A stretch of 64,000 nucleotides of DNA from contig QYRS01000012.1 of assembly GCA_006503535.1 (NCBI GenBank), positions 434,001 to 498,000 of the forward strand, given 5' to 3'. Positions within the stretch are counted from its first letter, which is position 1, and each line of letters opens with the position of its first letter. Positions 44,889 to 57,062 of this stretch are shown in pieces. The notes beneath the pieces were generated by a model. That model was given only the letters and a program-made list of their open reading frames with translations. It did not search any database and was not told the origin of the DNA. Source of the stretch: Arthrinium phaeospermum. Taxonomy: Eukaryota > Ascomycota > Sordariomycetes > Amphisphaeriales > Apiosporaceae. The translations under genes and the position numbers were made by a program.

Positions 44889-47684
44889 TCAAGTTGACTT
44901 CCCCGAGCTTGGCGTGTTGCCATTCATGAAGAATGACCCGCTCGTGGACGAGCCATGTTGAGCGTCTTGGTTGTTCGGGTCAAACAGTCCAAACGATGTC
45001 TGCTCCGTTACCCAGTTGGCGTTCTGTGTGTAGTTTTCGAATGCGTTCTGCGCTCTCCATTAGTCTGGTTACTCCATGAACAGAAGGCGGGCTGTGGACG
45101 TCAAGCTTACCCAGTCAAAATTCTCGTCAATGTTCATGTCCGCCGATCCAAGATTGGTGAACATCGAGAACGGGGTATTGTGGCTGTTGAACCCTCCCAT
45201 CACGTCACCGGAGAAATCGGGTGTAAGTCCTGTGCCCGTTCCCGTCTCCAGAGGTGGGTATGTGGTCCCACCCGGCGATTGATAATTGGGCGTCAGCCCG
45301 GTCGAGAGCATGCCAAGAGTCATAGCAGCGGAATGCTCCGGTTGTAACTCTGCCTCTGCTGATTCAAACCCTCGGAAATGATCCGTTTTCACATGCGGCG
45401 CTGGTACTGTGACACCCGGAGTGGGATTCTTGATCTTTTCGATCATGATATCGAGGATGTTCGAAGCCTTGAAAGCCTCCACTGAAGATTCCTTCATGGC
45501 TTTCCAGATGTCCCTGATCTCCTCGAGCAGACTGCACATCTCGAGGCGTTGCTCCGGGGTCCAAAAGAACATTGACTGCGAGTTTTGGCGGGTAGTACTG
45601 ACCGTGGCCTGATTCTCATGATGGAGGTCCAGCGCAACCAGCATTGTGGGCAACAAGGCTTCCTTCGCGCAAGATTGCACGAACCAGGACATGCTTCGTA
45701 GTCGGCCATTGGCTACCTGGCATTCATAGTGGATCGTTCTGAGAGACTTGAGCGTCTCCAGCGAGGCTTCCACAGCGGCACGGCGGGAATGAGCATAACG
45801 GGGGTTCTGCCGGGCACGGAGTGAGTGTTTGCGGTGAAGCATGCACATGATCCTGTTGTACAGCATGGCCACGTTATATCTCGCAACGATGAGCTTCACT
45901 GGGTCGTGTGAAGATTCCAAAGGCTGGACTCTGAGGTGCGGAGGGAGCTCGTCCATGATGTCTCGAAGCTTCCGGTCGTGTACCAGAATTTCATCGTATG
46001 ATACTGGCTTCCCCACCGAGTTACAGCTTGTAAGATGGAGCCGAACTCGATCGTAAGTTTGGACTTGGCAATCATATAAGCAATAGGAGTTGGCTCATTC
46101 GGTGGTCGGGCAGGCGGTAGGATCTTAGTGTCTGGGCCAAATTCCTCGTCAAACAGGTTATGGGGAAGTTTCGTGTCCGTGCTATGGTCGTAGATCATGG
46201 TGGGCAAGGACACCTTGCACTGTTAGCAGGCCGCGAGGGAGGTAGAGGAGTGCTGAGATACACATACTTGATGGGAGAACATAGTATCAGACATGCGGAT
46301 CAGCGCCCATGTTCTTCGTCTCATTTCCTGCCTCTCGGTCAGCTTCCGAAACATCTCCTCGCTTGGGGGCACGATAGGGATCGACATACACCTTGGAATG
46401 GCGTTATGGAAGGGAACCATTCTGCATCACGATGGTAACCCATTCTGAAGGCTACCCTTGTGATTAAGGCGGCAATGAGCCACAAGCCAAGATCGGCATC
46501 CCATCGCGAAGACCATTCTCCGAACAAGTAAAGCATCATCGTCTCCACCGTGTTTTCCACAGGCTTGGTATAGTCCGCGACTACTAGACACTGCACAGTC
46601 CGCAATCGGTACTCGGCAGCAAGCTCGAGTGACCTGCCTTTCCACTCCGGAGGCTCGTCTCCGACCTTGTGATAGGACAACATGGCTAGGGTTAACATGG
46701 AATATACCAAACCTACCCACATTATTGGTGATTTGGTAGGATCCTGCCAGTGGTCCCGTAGCTGCTGCTGGAACGTCGGGCCATGTACAATGCTCACAGC
46801 CGTATCGAGGGAATTGAAGTACCGTGAAACCAGGGTGGTGATGGCTGTTTTGGCGGGAAGTTCGGCACGAAGCTCGGTCTCGGTAGCCGGCGGAGACGAA
46901 AGCAGGAAGATGGGCGAGTCTCGGGCAGCCGCTGGCTTCGAGGATAAAACCCTCTCATAGCTCTTCTCCAGCTCCTTCTTGCGCGAGGCGAAGAAGCTCT
47001 TGACCTCGGTGATATCGGCTAGTAACGTGTGCCAATGTTCCTGGCCGATATACATCGACTTGCCCCTGTCCGCATCGACTTTTAGTACGCCGAGCGACGT
47101 TGCAAGCCCGTCGTCTACATCGCTATCCCCATCCACCTCATCCCTCATGGAAGCCTCATCGTCTCTGTCGAGCCTTGGATCACTACTATCCGTCATGGAG
47201 GGGGCCGAGACGTGGGCATTTGTAGCAGGTGCTTCGACGGAAGACGTATCGATGTTAGCACCTCCATGCATCAAGCTCAGAACCAGACCCTCGAGCCGGT
47301 CGATGCGATTTTGCATGTCATCAGGGGTCGCATTTGCGGCTGCACTGGTCTGGTTTCTCCGTCGACTAGCGGGGCTCGCATAAACGCAAGACTGAGTATC
47401 GCCACGCTTGACACAATTCTCGCAGCTCGGCGTTCCTCTGTTGCATTTCAGCCTGGCGCATGTCAGCAATACTCCTCAAGACTGCGGCCAGTAATTCTCT
47501 CTTCTTGAGAATATGGTATTGATGAGGTTGTTCCCTGCTTCGCTTTCACCTCATAATTCACTTACTTTCTTGTGCGGCACGGCAGGCAACTGAGGGGCAC
47601 CCGATTCCTGCGCCTTACAACCCGAAACTGTTCTTCTGGTGAATGGCCTCCAGATGAAGAGGCGGAAGGCGGTGTAGGAGTCAT
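44889..47684 (-). CDS. Zn2Cys6 transcription factor with a fungal regulatory middle domain
   Basis: Five exons: 47566-47684, 46390-47452, 46268-46327, 45111-46219 and 44889-45047; all introns have GTAAGT, GTATGT or GTAAGC donors. The N-terminal binuclear zinc cluster (Cys-x2-Cys-x6-Cys-x6-Cys-x2-Cys-x8-Cys) is split by intron 1, with the basic Arg-Thr-Arg-Lys stretch inside it. An acidic linker and a coiled region follow, then the fungal-specific domain including Gly-Tyr-His-Arg-Asp, EMRRRTWALIRMSD and Leu-Pro-His-Asn-Leu-Phe-Asp-Glu-Glu-Phe. The C-terminus is Gly/Thr/Asn-rich. It should be a nuclear DNA-binding regulator of about 836 residues; the target is unknown. Exon 4 is 1109 nt: one base is missing near 46018 (between Leu-Gln-Ala-Val-Thr and Val-Gly-Lys-Pro-Val). 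I chose the ATG at 47684 as first in-frame start near the cluster. An amylase-regulating role is only a guess from position. Confidence 0.88.
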
Positions 47685-50600
47685 TCTGACGGGTGTTTTC
47701 GAATGCGACTCCCAAGGTTCTCGATATATCCGCGACGCAATTCGTTTTGCGCAAGTCCAACAACTTAGGATATGTGCAGCAGTTCCCAATAGTCTACCCC
47801 GGATTGCTCTGATGAATCCAATTCCCTTTTGCGAGCGATGTTGCAATCAAGGCCGGCTAATAATTGCAAGTTGATTGTTTGCCTGATGACGCAAGCAAGT
47901 CTCTCAAGCTCGGTGCAGAGACTCGGCGCAGTTGTCACGTATCTGGGTCAAATCGGGTTGATGGAGGCACTCTCCAAAAGTTGATAGCTGCAATGGTGAC
48001 AAGAGCCCGGTTGGTAGCGCCTCGGCGATTGGGAATTGGGGCAGCGCTGTGGGTGGTGTCGCGAGCTGGAGCTGGAAGCCTAGAACCCCGCCGATTTGAT
48101 AGCGGGTGTCGATCGACAACTTTGAGGCGATGAGATCGGATGGCTTGACACCTTCCGTTTGTGTTTTTGGCTGGAGTACCGAGAGAGCGGTGTCGTGGTG
48201 GAGATGGTCGCTCGCAGCTTCGAGCTCATGCGCCTTTGGAATTGAACAATTCAACCAACTTCTGTCGTCAGCTCGTGTCGCGCGACCTCAGTTTGCATGA
48301 GAAGAGGGGCAGCAGCAATGCGACGAAGATATAGTCGCAACACTGCAAGCAGTGCGAGCAGGTCAGCTTCAACGTGGGAACCCCCAGTGCAGATGTAGGC
48401 CTTACTTTTTGGCCTGATTGATTGCGCAAGGTCGCCCCGGATCGTCTGAAGATAGAATGGGGGATCTGGAGCTGTAGTTGGCAGTTGGAAGGAAGATGTA
48501 AGAAGAAATGTTGCCTGCCTCGCAACGGCACGACCACTCTGCGACTAGCGCCTGATGCAAGAATGATAGGCGAGGGAGAGGGACAGAATGGGAAAAGGGT
48601 GGTGGAGTGGCGCTGGATGGGCAGCCGGAACGTTTACACGCAAAATGCCTTGCAAGTGCTTACTCTGGTTTACTTCACTCCTACGTTGATGTACGGACTT
48701 CTAACAAGGTTGCATGCTTGTTGTTGCAAGTACCGGCACGCCCTTTATAGAGGGGGAAACCTGCCCAAAGAAAACTAAGTGGCAGGTTACTTCTTCAAAC
48801 AGATAGAGATATGGAAATACCCCGGGTATTAACCAGAAACTCTGAGGTGCCTTCTTATAATCTCCTACATACATGTATTGATATAGTAATATATTGGATC
48901 TTTTACTACGTATGCTTTCGGCTGACAGCAGCTCCCTCTTGTATTCTTCATGAGCTTGAAGTATCTCTATCCGTAGGTGTTAGCAGTACTATCCAGAATC
49001 ACCATGTTCCCCTTTCTACCTACACTTGCGACTGGATAGCAGTCTTCCACCGAATGAAATACCGTAACGTCGAATGACATCAAGAGCCTTCAGCCTCCCG
49101 TCCCTACGATACGATCTACATAGTCCTAATCAACGCCCGTTGTGAGAACCCATCCCAGATGACTCACGCAAATTGGGGGTCCTCCACCTCACCCGGGCTT
49201 AAGCCTTAAGTCCGTCGTCTGCACCAAAGCCTAGGACCATCTTCAATGCTACTCGGGGCACTTACGTCAAGTATGTAGTTATGCAGTTAATTCATCAATG
49301 CATACACTACCAAACCCTTTGCCTTAGCTAGTGCCCGGTAGTTATGGATCGGCAGGGTTGGCCGAGAAGGCAGCAGTGAACTACGTTGCCCGCAGCCGAG
49401 GGGAGGCTCAGATGCTTAGCATGCATGCTTCAAAAGTTGTAATCGCCGAATACGTGCATAGCTGCGACCTGCGTGCGTTGATGGTGACTCATACAATTTA
49501 ATTGTATCGTTCTGTTGATATTGTTTCCGACGTTATCTAACCTTGACTGGCAAGCCAACTCCTTTGATATTCGGGTATCACGCGGGATATACAGGCACCC
49601 TTATTTCCAGATCTATAAATCGCGATACGTCGATCCAAAGCTCAATCCCGTATCTGGGTAAGCATTGGCCATACGGACTCATAAACCAATGCGTTGTTCA
49701 ATGTATTCCGTATCCGGATGGAATATTCATTTCCGAAAACCAAAATATCTATCATCTAAGCACGTTGCATAGGAGTGGAAGAGGCACGGGGACTAGGCTC
49801 GGTGCTGTGGACCAGCTAACCTTCCTAATGAACCGCCCGGCTTGGAGCCCCGAAATAGAATCGCAGACGGGTCGGGCCCCCTAAACCAAAAGACGCAGCA
49901 CGGTCGGTGAGGTCCCCAACAGCGAACAGTGCTTGGCCTTCTCCATCCAAATCTTTTAGGTAAGCTGGCTTGGCTGGCTCGCTGGGCCGAGCAGCCAGGC
50001 GACAAGCGAGAGTAGTGCTGCCGCCAAGCGCCCAGCCAATGATACAGCTCCTGCTATCCACGTTTCGAAGCAGCTCCCAAAATCGTCTGAACAGAATGAC
50101 AACTGACAGGAGTCCGTCCGCCCAACCATCCCGTCTTCTGATAGATGGAATCGAAGTCATGAACGACCAATTGAGGAAAACAAACAAAATCCCGGTTGCT
50201 TCTTCATCAAGCAAATCTTGTATCTTTTTAACCGGTCCAAACTTCCGTTGGTCGTGGCAGGTGCTTCTTTGTCATTGGCTGGCAGTTGTTTCAGGAGGGT
50301 GCAGGGGTTCAACCCAAAAGTGTTTCGCAGTTTCGGCCCCCCATTCGGTGACCCTCTAGTCTTGTGGCGCTCTTTTCCAGTCGTCGGTCTTTAACGTGTC
50401 GCAACTCGCGAAACAACTACTTCCTTTCTTCTATTTCGCATATTCGTTTCTCAGCATGCGGTGATCCTTTCCGTGGATTTGGTTCATTGTTTCTGTGTAC
50501 TCGCTTTCGATTCTTCTTTCACAGTTGCGACTCTGGTAGATTCTGCGACAAGCATGTTTTGAAAACATAGCATTGGATTATCCTCTACTCCTTCTATTCT

Positions 50601-50813
50601 GCCCTTTTGCTGAGAGCGCAGCGAGCCTTCTATGCCCTTGTCAGCTATGCAATTATACCCCTAATTGACTATACTTTTCGGCTATCTGTATATACCCTGG
50701 TGGTGGAAGGAAAGCTTCAGCTTCAGCCTTGGAAGTCTTCCTGATTTTCTCTTCTCTTGGAATTGCTTTGGAAACACTGTACACGGGCCATTTACCATCA
50801 TCACTATCATATC
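47685..50813. other. Long intergenic region, 3.1 kb
   Basis: Divergent promoter region between the Zn2Cys6 gene and the multicopper oxidase. Roughly 48,750-49,550 is AT-rich with many stops; I see no complete gene, no clear transposon ends and no terminal repeats. The right 400 bp are T/C-rich, as in a fungal leader. Confidence 0.5.
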
Positions 50814-53074
50814 ATGGCTCGCTACGACTCTGTGCGCTCTGCCTCCCCGGAGCCCACGGCGCAAAGGCTGTCTGGGGACGAGCGCAACAGTATGGAGAAG
50901 CCTGGCCCCGAAAACATGGAGGCAGAGCAGAGCCAAGGGCTTCTGTCATCGGAAACGCGCGACGACATTGAAAAAATGGAATTCATTGCGCCAGCAGTGG
51001 AAGATGGCGAAGGGCGGAGGCAGATTTGGCTGATTGCGGCGGGCGTCTTTTTGACCGTGCTCATGGCCTTTGATGCCTGGCTATTCTTCGTGCCACACGA
51101 CAAGGCGCCGGCAAGTCCGCCTGTTTCGACGGACCCTTATCTGGACGCGCTGATGAGGGTTCCGTTCCAACGGCCGGAGGAGGAGTATATCCTAGACCCG
51201 AAGTGGGATTTCTCGGCGCCCCCGCAAGTCCGGACTTACAACTGGACGATCGTGGACAAGGACGGGAACCCGGACGGTGTCTACAAGCCTATGATGATGA
51301 TCAACGGACAGTTTCCCGGTCCGATGATGGAGGTCAATCAAGGCGACACTATCATCGTGAACGTGAAGAACGCTGCAAAGAACGCTACCGGCTTTCACTG
51401 GCACGGTCTGCTTCAGAACGGGACGAATTTTATGGACGGCGTCGGAGGTGTTACGCAATGCCCGATAGCGCCGGGAGGCTCATTCCAGTACAACTTCACT
51501 GTTACCGGTCAAATGGGTACCTGTGAGTTCTCCTCATATACAAACTACTGACCTGACGTGGCCTCAAATACTGACCATCTCACAAAGATTACTATCACGC
51601 TCATCAAGGAGTGCAGATGTTGAGCGGGCTCGTGGGGCCCCTCGTCATCCACAACAAGACCGAATCGGCGACTAGCACGGATCCCTACACCACGGACCGG
51701 GTCATCTTGCTACAGGACTGGTACCACGATCCGGCCGAGGGCCTGCTGCGCGACTCGCTTTCCCCGGGGAACGAGAACTCGCCGGTCCCCAACGGTGCGC
51801 TCATTAACGGCATGAACAAGGTCGACTGCGCGCTGCACCCGAACCGGACATGCGACACGACGAAGACCCTCCTGCCGAGCATGGACATGATGGCGGGCGC
51901 ATACCACCGGCTGCGCTTCGTCAACGCGGGCGGCTTCGCCTGGTTCCAGGTCGCCATCGATGACCACCTGCGGCTGCTGGTGCACGAGGTAGACGGCACC
52001 CCCGTCAAGCAGTTCCAGGAGGCCGACATCACGCTGTCGCCCGGGCAGCGCTATAGCGTCACCTTCGCGACCGACCAGGCCGGCTTCGACTACACCGAGT
52101 ACTGGCTGCGCGCCCGCATGATCGAGGGCTGCTTCGCGGACCCCAAACTGCCCGACAACGGCGTCAGCGAGGCCAAGATGATCATGCGCTACGTCATGCC
52201 GCCGGGCATGGGCGGTACCGTTGAGCCAACTCCCGCCAGTAATAGTACTGGTAACAACAGCACGGCCGTTTCCTCGCAGATCCTCCCCACGAGCACCAAC
52301 TCGCTCGTCGATTACGCCATGCAGTGCAAGGACATGACGGCCCGCAACGTCTACAAACCCGTGCCCGCGCTGCCAGCTCCGGCTGTTGCGGACCACTCCT
52401 GGTACCTCCGCGTCAACATGGCCATCGGCGATTGGCGCCTAGAGCGGGGATTCATGAACCAGTCCTCCTTCCGCGCCGACCTGAAGCAACCGACGCTACA
52501 CCGCATCGTCGACGGCCTGGCCGCGGGCAACGACTCCTTCAGTGCGGCCGGCAAGGACGCCGCCATCAACGACGCGGCCTTCCACCCAGAACACGAGCTC
52601 GTCCTCTCGCACGACCGCATCGAGACGGTCGACATCATTCTGCAGAACGTGGACGAGGGCAACCACCCCTTCCACCTGCACGGCATGCCGCTCTGGGTCC
52701 TGGGCCAGGGCCACGGCTACTTCCCGGGCTACGAAGCCCTGGGTCTGAAACCCCACGGCAAGGGTCTTTCGGACCCCGCCAACGACACCGTCATCGCCAA
52801 CCCGCTGCGCCGCGACACCGTCACCCTCGAGGGCTTCGGCTGGACCCTGCTGCGCTTCGTGGCCGACAACCCGGGCGTTTGGCTCTTCCACTGCCACATG
52901 GTCTGGCACGCCGAGGCCGGCATGGGCCTGCAGATCATCAGCCGCCTGCGGGACCTCAAGGGCTTGACCGTCCCCGAGGCCAACCGGCAGCTCTGCGACG
53001 CGGCGCCTGCCGATATCTTGAGCTTAGGGGCGGCGCCGCCGGATGAGGTCTTTGCGGGGTTTCATAACGAATGA
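50814..53074 (+). CDS. Membrane-anchored multicopper oxidase (laccase/ferroxidase family)
   Basis: Exons 50814-51522 and 51588-53074; the 65-nt intron (GTGAGT..AAAG) joins Gly-Thr to Tyr-Tyr-Tyr-His-Ala-His. 731 residues. A hydrophilic N-terminus of about 68 residues precedes one transmembrane helix (about 70-93), which suggests a type II anchor with the catalytic part outside. Copper ligands: HWHG near residue 195, the His-Ala-His of the second motif, HPFHLHG near 596 and HCHMVWHAEAGM near 671. The axial position after the last His is Met, not Leu or Phe, which points to a low- to mid-potential site. Three cupredoxin domains fit the usual length. It oxidises phenols or Fe(II) with reduction of oxygen to water; which substrate is not shown. 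It is convergent with the glutaredoxin gene. No lesions. Confidence 0.92.
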
Positions 53075-53572
53075 GTTGCATTTTGAGAGAGTATTTGGGT
53101 AGAGGAGTTGCTCACTGCCGGGACCTATTGCCATATACTGGATGTATATATATATTATTTTCTTTTTACGGTCCTGTTTACAGATATGTACATAGCATTA
53201 CTTTTTTATACCCATGGGCGGAGTTACGTCGAGATAGAGGAAAAGTGAATGCATTTTCAGCACACTATACATTTGACAGCAGTTGTATTGAAGTGCGTGA
53301 AGTAACCATTCTAAATACTCTTGATACACACGTTCCAGTCATCGTTACCCAATTAAAATACCATCCACGGCGCGGCATTTTATGTGGCTATCACGGAGGG
53401 TTCTTGGCTATTGTTCAATATCTCGTCCCAGACTGGCTCAATGCGCGTATCACATATGAAGCCGAACTAAATCCAGTGTAGCAAGAACTCGTAGTCTTTC
53501 GCGAAGAAATATAGCCCATCACTTCGTCAATCTTCGTTGTCTTCATCACCAACTTGCCTCCTCAAAGCCTCC
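53075..53572. other. Shared 3' region of the oxidase and glutaredoxin genes
   Basis: About 500 bp, AT-rich with TATATATA near 53146. Holds the two 3' UTRs; no gene seen. Confidence 0.6.
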
Positions 53573-54454
53573 TCAAGCCGCGGCAGAGCCCTCCTTAGCC
53601 ACGCTGTACGCCTTCAAGAACTCGGGGTTGCTCTCCAGCTCCTCCTTGATCTACGCACGAAACAGTTAGCGAATGGGTTCGTCTTCACTTGAAACAGACA
53701 AACTTACGATATCGAGACCACCGACCAGCTCCCCGTCCACCCACAGCTGCGGGAACGTCGGCCAGTCGGCAAACTCCTTGAGCCCCTGCCGCACCTCGTC
53801 GTCGGCCAGGATGTTGAAGAAGCCGTACTTAACGGAGCGGTCCCGCAGGATGCCGACCAGCTGCCGCGAGAAGCCGCACTGGGGCGCGCTGGGCGTGCCC
53901 TTCATGAAGAGCATGACGGGCGCCGCCTTGACCAGCTCCGCCAGGCGCTTGAACAGCTCCTCCTTGGCCTTCTCCGGGTCCACGGGGGTGTCGTCGGCCG
54001 AGGCCGCATTCTTCTCATCGGCTATTGACGAAGCGCCCCCTCCTACTGTGCTGCTGGCGGCGCCGGCGCCGGCGCCGTTTGCTTGTTGGCTGCTGTTGCT
54101 GTTCGCGTGCTTCTCGATCGCCGCCCGCACCTTGACGGCGCTGGACCCGCTCACCGTCTCGAGCACCTTGTCGTTGCGCTGCAGCACCAGGTACGGCACG
54201 GCCGTCACGTCGTACGTCTCCGAGACGTCGCTCAGCTCCTCGGCGTTGATCGAGACCCAGCTCGTGGCCGCGGGCTTGTCGGCGGCTTCGGGCGCCGGGT
54301 ACTCGGACGCCAGCGTCTTGAGGACCGTGTTCATCTGCGCGCAGGGCGCGGCCCACGGCGCGTGGAACGAGATGACGAGCAGGGTCTCCTTGTGCAGCGA
54401 GGCGACGTGGCTGCGCCACTCGTCCTCGCTGGTGATCTCCTTCATCGTGGACAT
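53573..54454 (-). CDS. grx4: CGFS monothiol glutaredoxin (Grx3/Grx4 type)
   Basis: Exons 53708-54454 and 53573-53650; intron 53651-53707 (GTAAGT..GTAG). 274 residues. The N-terminal thioredoxin-like domain has Ala-Pro-Trp-Ala-Ala-Pro-Cys in place of the usual WCxxC, as in this family. A Gly/Ala/Ser linker (about 118-150) leads to the C-terminal glutaredoxin domain with the Pro-Gln-Cys-Gly-Phe-Ser motif, Trp-Pro-Thr-Phe-Pro-Gln-Leu and Gly-Gly-Leu-Asp-Ile. Such proteins bind a [2Fe-2S] cluster with glutathione, deliver iron in the cytosol and, in fungi, regulate iron-responsive transcription factors. The second ATG at residue 4 is an alternative start. The gene is intact. The adjacent oxidase is convergent, with no shared promoter. 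Confidence 0.95.
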
Positions 54455-55142
54455 CTTTCTCTGTTTTTGTTTTTCGTCGTCGTCGAGGCGGTTTGCTGTT
54501 GTGCGAGGTCGTACGTAGAGTGGGTGAATTGTCGGGCTGGTGGTATGCGGTCGAGATTTTTTTTCCCGTTTGGTTTACAAAATCGTGAGAGGTCACCTCA
54601 GTCCAGTCACGACTCAAGTGCACTTTTGGCTGCGGCCGGGCATCGGTGATGGCGGGGTGGGTTTGCTGGTGGCTACAGGTACCACCGATTGGGTGCGGGG
54701 CAGTAAAATTAGTAGTGCCTGATTATCAATTGGGGTCTTATCAATCGCTGGGCTTCCCAATGGCGTCATTTCCAGAAGCTCTAGGGGGGCCATTCACAGT
54801 CTTGCCTTAGGTAAGCTGAAGACCAGTCCTCACCACCGTCTTAAGTATGCATTTGATGCTGAAATCAGACCTCTAATAACGTGTGACTTCTGGGTGATGA
54901 CCTTTGTGAGAAGATGCGTATGAATTTGGTTTCATTGGGACGGGGGCAACGCCAAAGATTGCCCGTTGGCCACGTCCATAGAACCAGTACAAAGCATTTC
55001 TGATATTCGCAGGAACTGCTGAAGATCCAATATTGCCCGTTAAATGCGCATATGATTCGTCTCCATTGCAGAATCGGACGTATTCACAACGTTGAGGAAG
55101 ACATTATTCACCGTTTCTTCCTAATATATAGCCAATCAGGTC
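54455..55142. other. Intergenic region
   Basis: Promoter of the glutaredoxin gene on the left, and the 3' side of the broken regulator-like gene on the right. No gene seen. Confidence 0.55.
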
Positions 55143-57062
55143 TTATTCCGCCCTGATCGACCTTACAATACGACCTATGTCACCTCTTTCGTCATAGTTC
55201 TCACCCCTGAGATGCCGCAGACTCAGATATCGGCAGAGCTCTAACTCCTCATCTGATACGAGCTCTGGGTGCGCCGCCTTCTCAGGTCCCAATATAGTAA
55301 TCAATAGCTCCCCGTAAACTTGCATTTGGTTCGATGGTTCCGTGGCCGCCGCCGCTTTGAGCGACGCGAAATAGTGCCCCGTGATGCATATCCAAAGCAG
55401 TGTCGGGGTCTGAGGGTGAAACGACGATTTCTGTTGGAGCCGCAGTCTCGGGTCGACCCATGTGTCCGCGGGTTGTTGTTGCGAACGGCGGTACTCCAAA
55501 ATGGCTCTCGCCTGCTGGTGTAGAATATGCAAGAGCACGCTTTCACAAGGTAGATCGAGGGTCGGATCTCGTATTAGCAGTAGGGACAATATCCGTACAG
55601 AATTCTCTATTGACATTGAGTAAAGATCGGTGGTTGGGTCTTCGGATATGGATGGTGGCAATTCATGGGTGCTCGAAGCGAAATTGTTCGTTGCATTGGC
55701 CGAGACGACTTCGTCAGAGTTCCTCAAAGGTTTCGGTAAAGAGAGTAGCTGATGTTGGAGAAAGTAGTATTCCTCGATGACTGTCTGGGTGTCGTGTTTG
55801 GCGCTGCTGCCAGGGGTTTTCAGGTAATCCATGTATCTGTTGAACAGCGCAAGATCGGATATGGTCTTCACCGTTGCTCGGTCAAGGGCGCAGGCCTGTA
55901 GGTGCTGTTGGATAACACGGATCATAGCAGCATCGTATACCATCGGTGGTACCAGTAGTTCGTGGCGCAGCCTGACAAAAGGTATGCATGGCGTCGTCGC
56001 AGAAGAGATGGCCCCTATTATATCTGCTCTTTAAATCTGTCAGCCAGGTATCCTCGAGGGGCGGTCTCAGGGGATTCATACTTCCGTATCGTATTTATCG
56101 TCCTAGCATCGAGCTTATCTTGGTCGCCGACGAGCTCAAGGAGGCGCATAAGGCCCTTTATGTGTACTTGCCACTGGTCGTGTTCCCCTTGGTAACCCTG
56201 CTCTGTATCAGCGGATTGCTTCTCCCATTAGTTCGTTCTCGGGTATGCTTACTGCTATGATAGCTAATGCGGACACCCCATGTATTGTAACACTATTTGC
56301 AGTCTTATTCTGCTCGGCTGCGTTGAGCTTGCGGTTGATGACCAAGCGCAGCTGTGAGGTCAGTTTTGCCAGCCCTTTTGCTTCCTGCATACCAGATATC
56401 AGTGTGTCGTAGAGCACCCCTAGCGTGGTAGCGCAATGAATACTCGTTGGGTCTTTCTCGAGCCACAACTCTTCGGGTAGCTTTAGCGAACCCTCGGGGT
56501 CGGGCAGTAGGAGTTCATCGAGAGCAAAGGACTTTCTTGGCGCCAACGCATACGCCATGAACGTCAGCCTCCTGGCAAAGTCCAGTGCACTCTTGGGACG
56601 CGTGTACGAGGCCCAGGCTGGCAGAGGCTTTGATAGCGGATCCCGTTCCTTCTCGGTCTCCCAGCCATCAGGCGCATCGCTTAGAACGATGTCTGAAGCT
56701 GTCGAGCTATGAGCACTGGCAGAAGTTGAGCTGGAACATGACCTTCTCCGCGGCTGCGCCTTCGGGCGTCTTCTCGAGATATCCGATTTTGGCGAGCTCC
56801 GAGCCCCCTTGTTTGATCCTGTCGTTTTTAGTTGACTAGCTGTTCCTTTCTTCCCCTCCCCCTGATTGGCGACGAAAGTGATGGTAGCAGCGGGTGGTAG
56901 GACGCTAAAAGTATTGCTTGCTTGCGGTTTGAGCCTTGTTTCGGTATCCTGTACTGATGCGTTGACGAACGACAAGCCTTTATGTTTCTGCTTCGTCACC
57001 GTGAAACCACGCCGGGTCGATACCACGGCTCCGTTGAAGACGGTGGAGTTGAAATGATCCAT
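55143..57062 (-). pseudogene. Broken regulator-like gene (Fungal_trans_2 type)
   Basis: Starts at 57062 with Met-Asp-His-Phe and a basic Arg-Gly-Phe-Thr-Val-Thr-Lys stretch, Ser/Lys-rich for 110 residues, then helical segments (Pro-Glu-Glu-Leu-Trp-Leu-Glu-Lys-Asp-Pro, CATTLGVLYDTLISG, VSALAIIAVSIPENELMG). The continuation through 56190-56095 (HDQWQVHIKGLMRLLELVGDQ), then 56080-55980 (DTWLTDLKSRYNRGHLF) and 55990-55143 is in three other frames. Order and spacing match fungal proteins with a regulatory (PF11951-like) domain but no zinc cluster, some annotated as tachykinin family. At least three breaks occur near 56205, 56085 and 55975; some could be unrecognised introns (for instance a GTTACC donor). 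Function of the ancestor: probably transcription-related, not certain. Confidence 0.5.

Noticed and set aside
40951..47684. Starch-utilisation cluster made of the amylase and the Zn2Cys6 gene
   Set aside because: The factor does not show features specific to AmyR, no AmyR site was clear, and no maltase or glucoamylase gene is nearby.
52324..53046. 240-codon second frame inside the oxidase gene
   Set aside because: Arg/Pro/Gly-rich out-of-frame shadow caused by high GC third positions.
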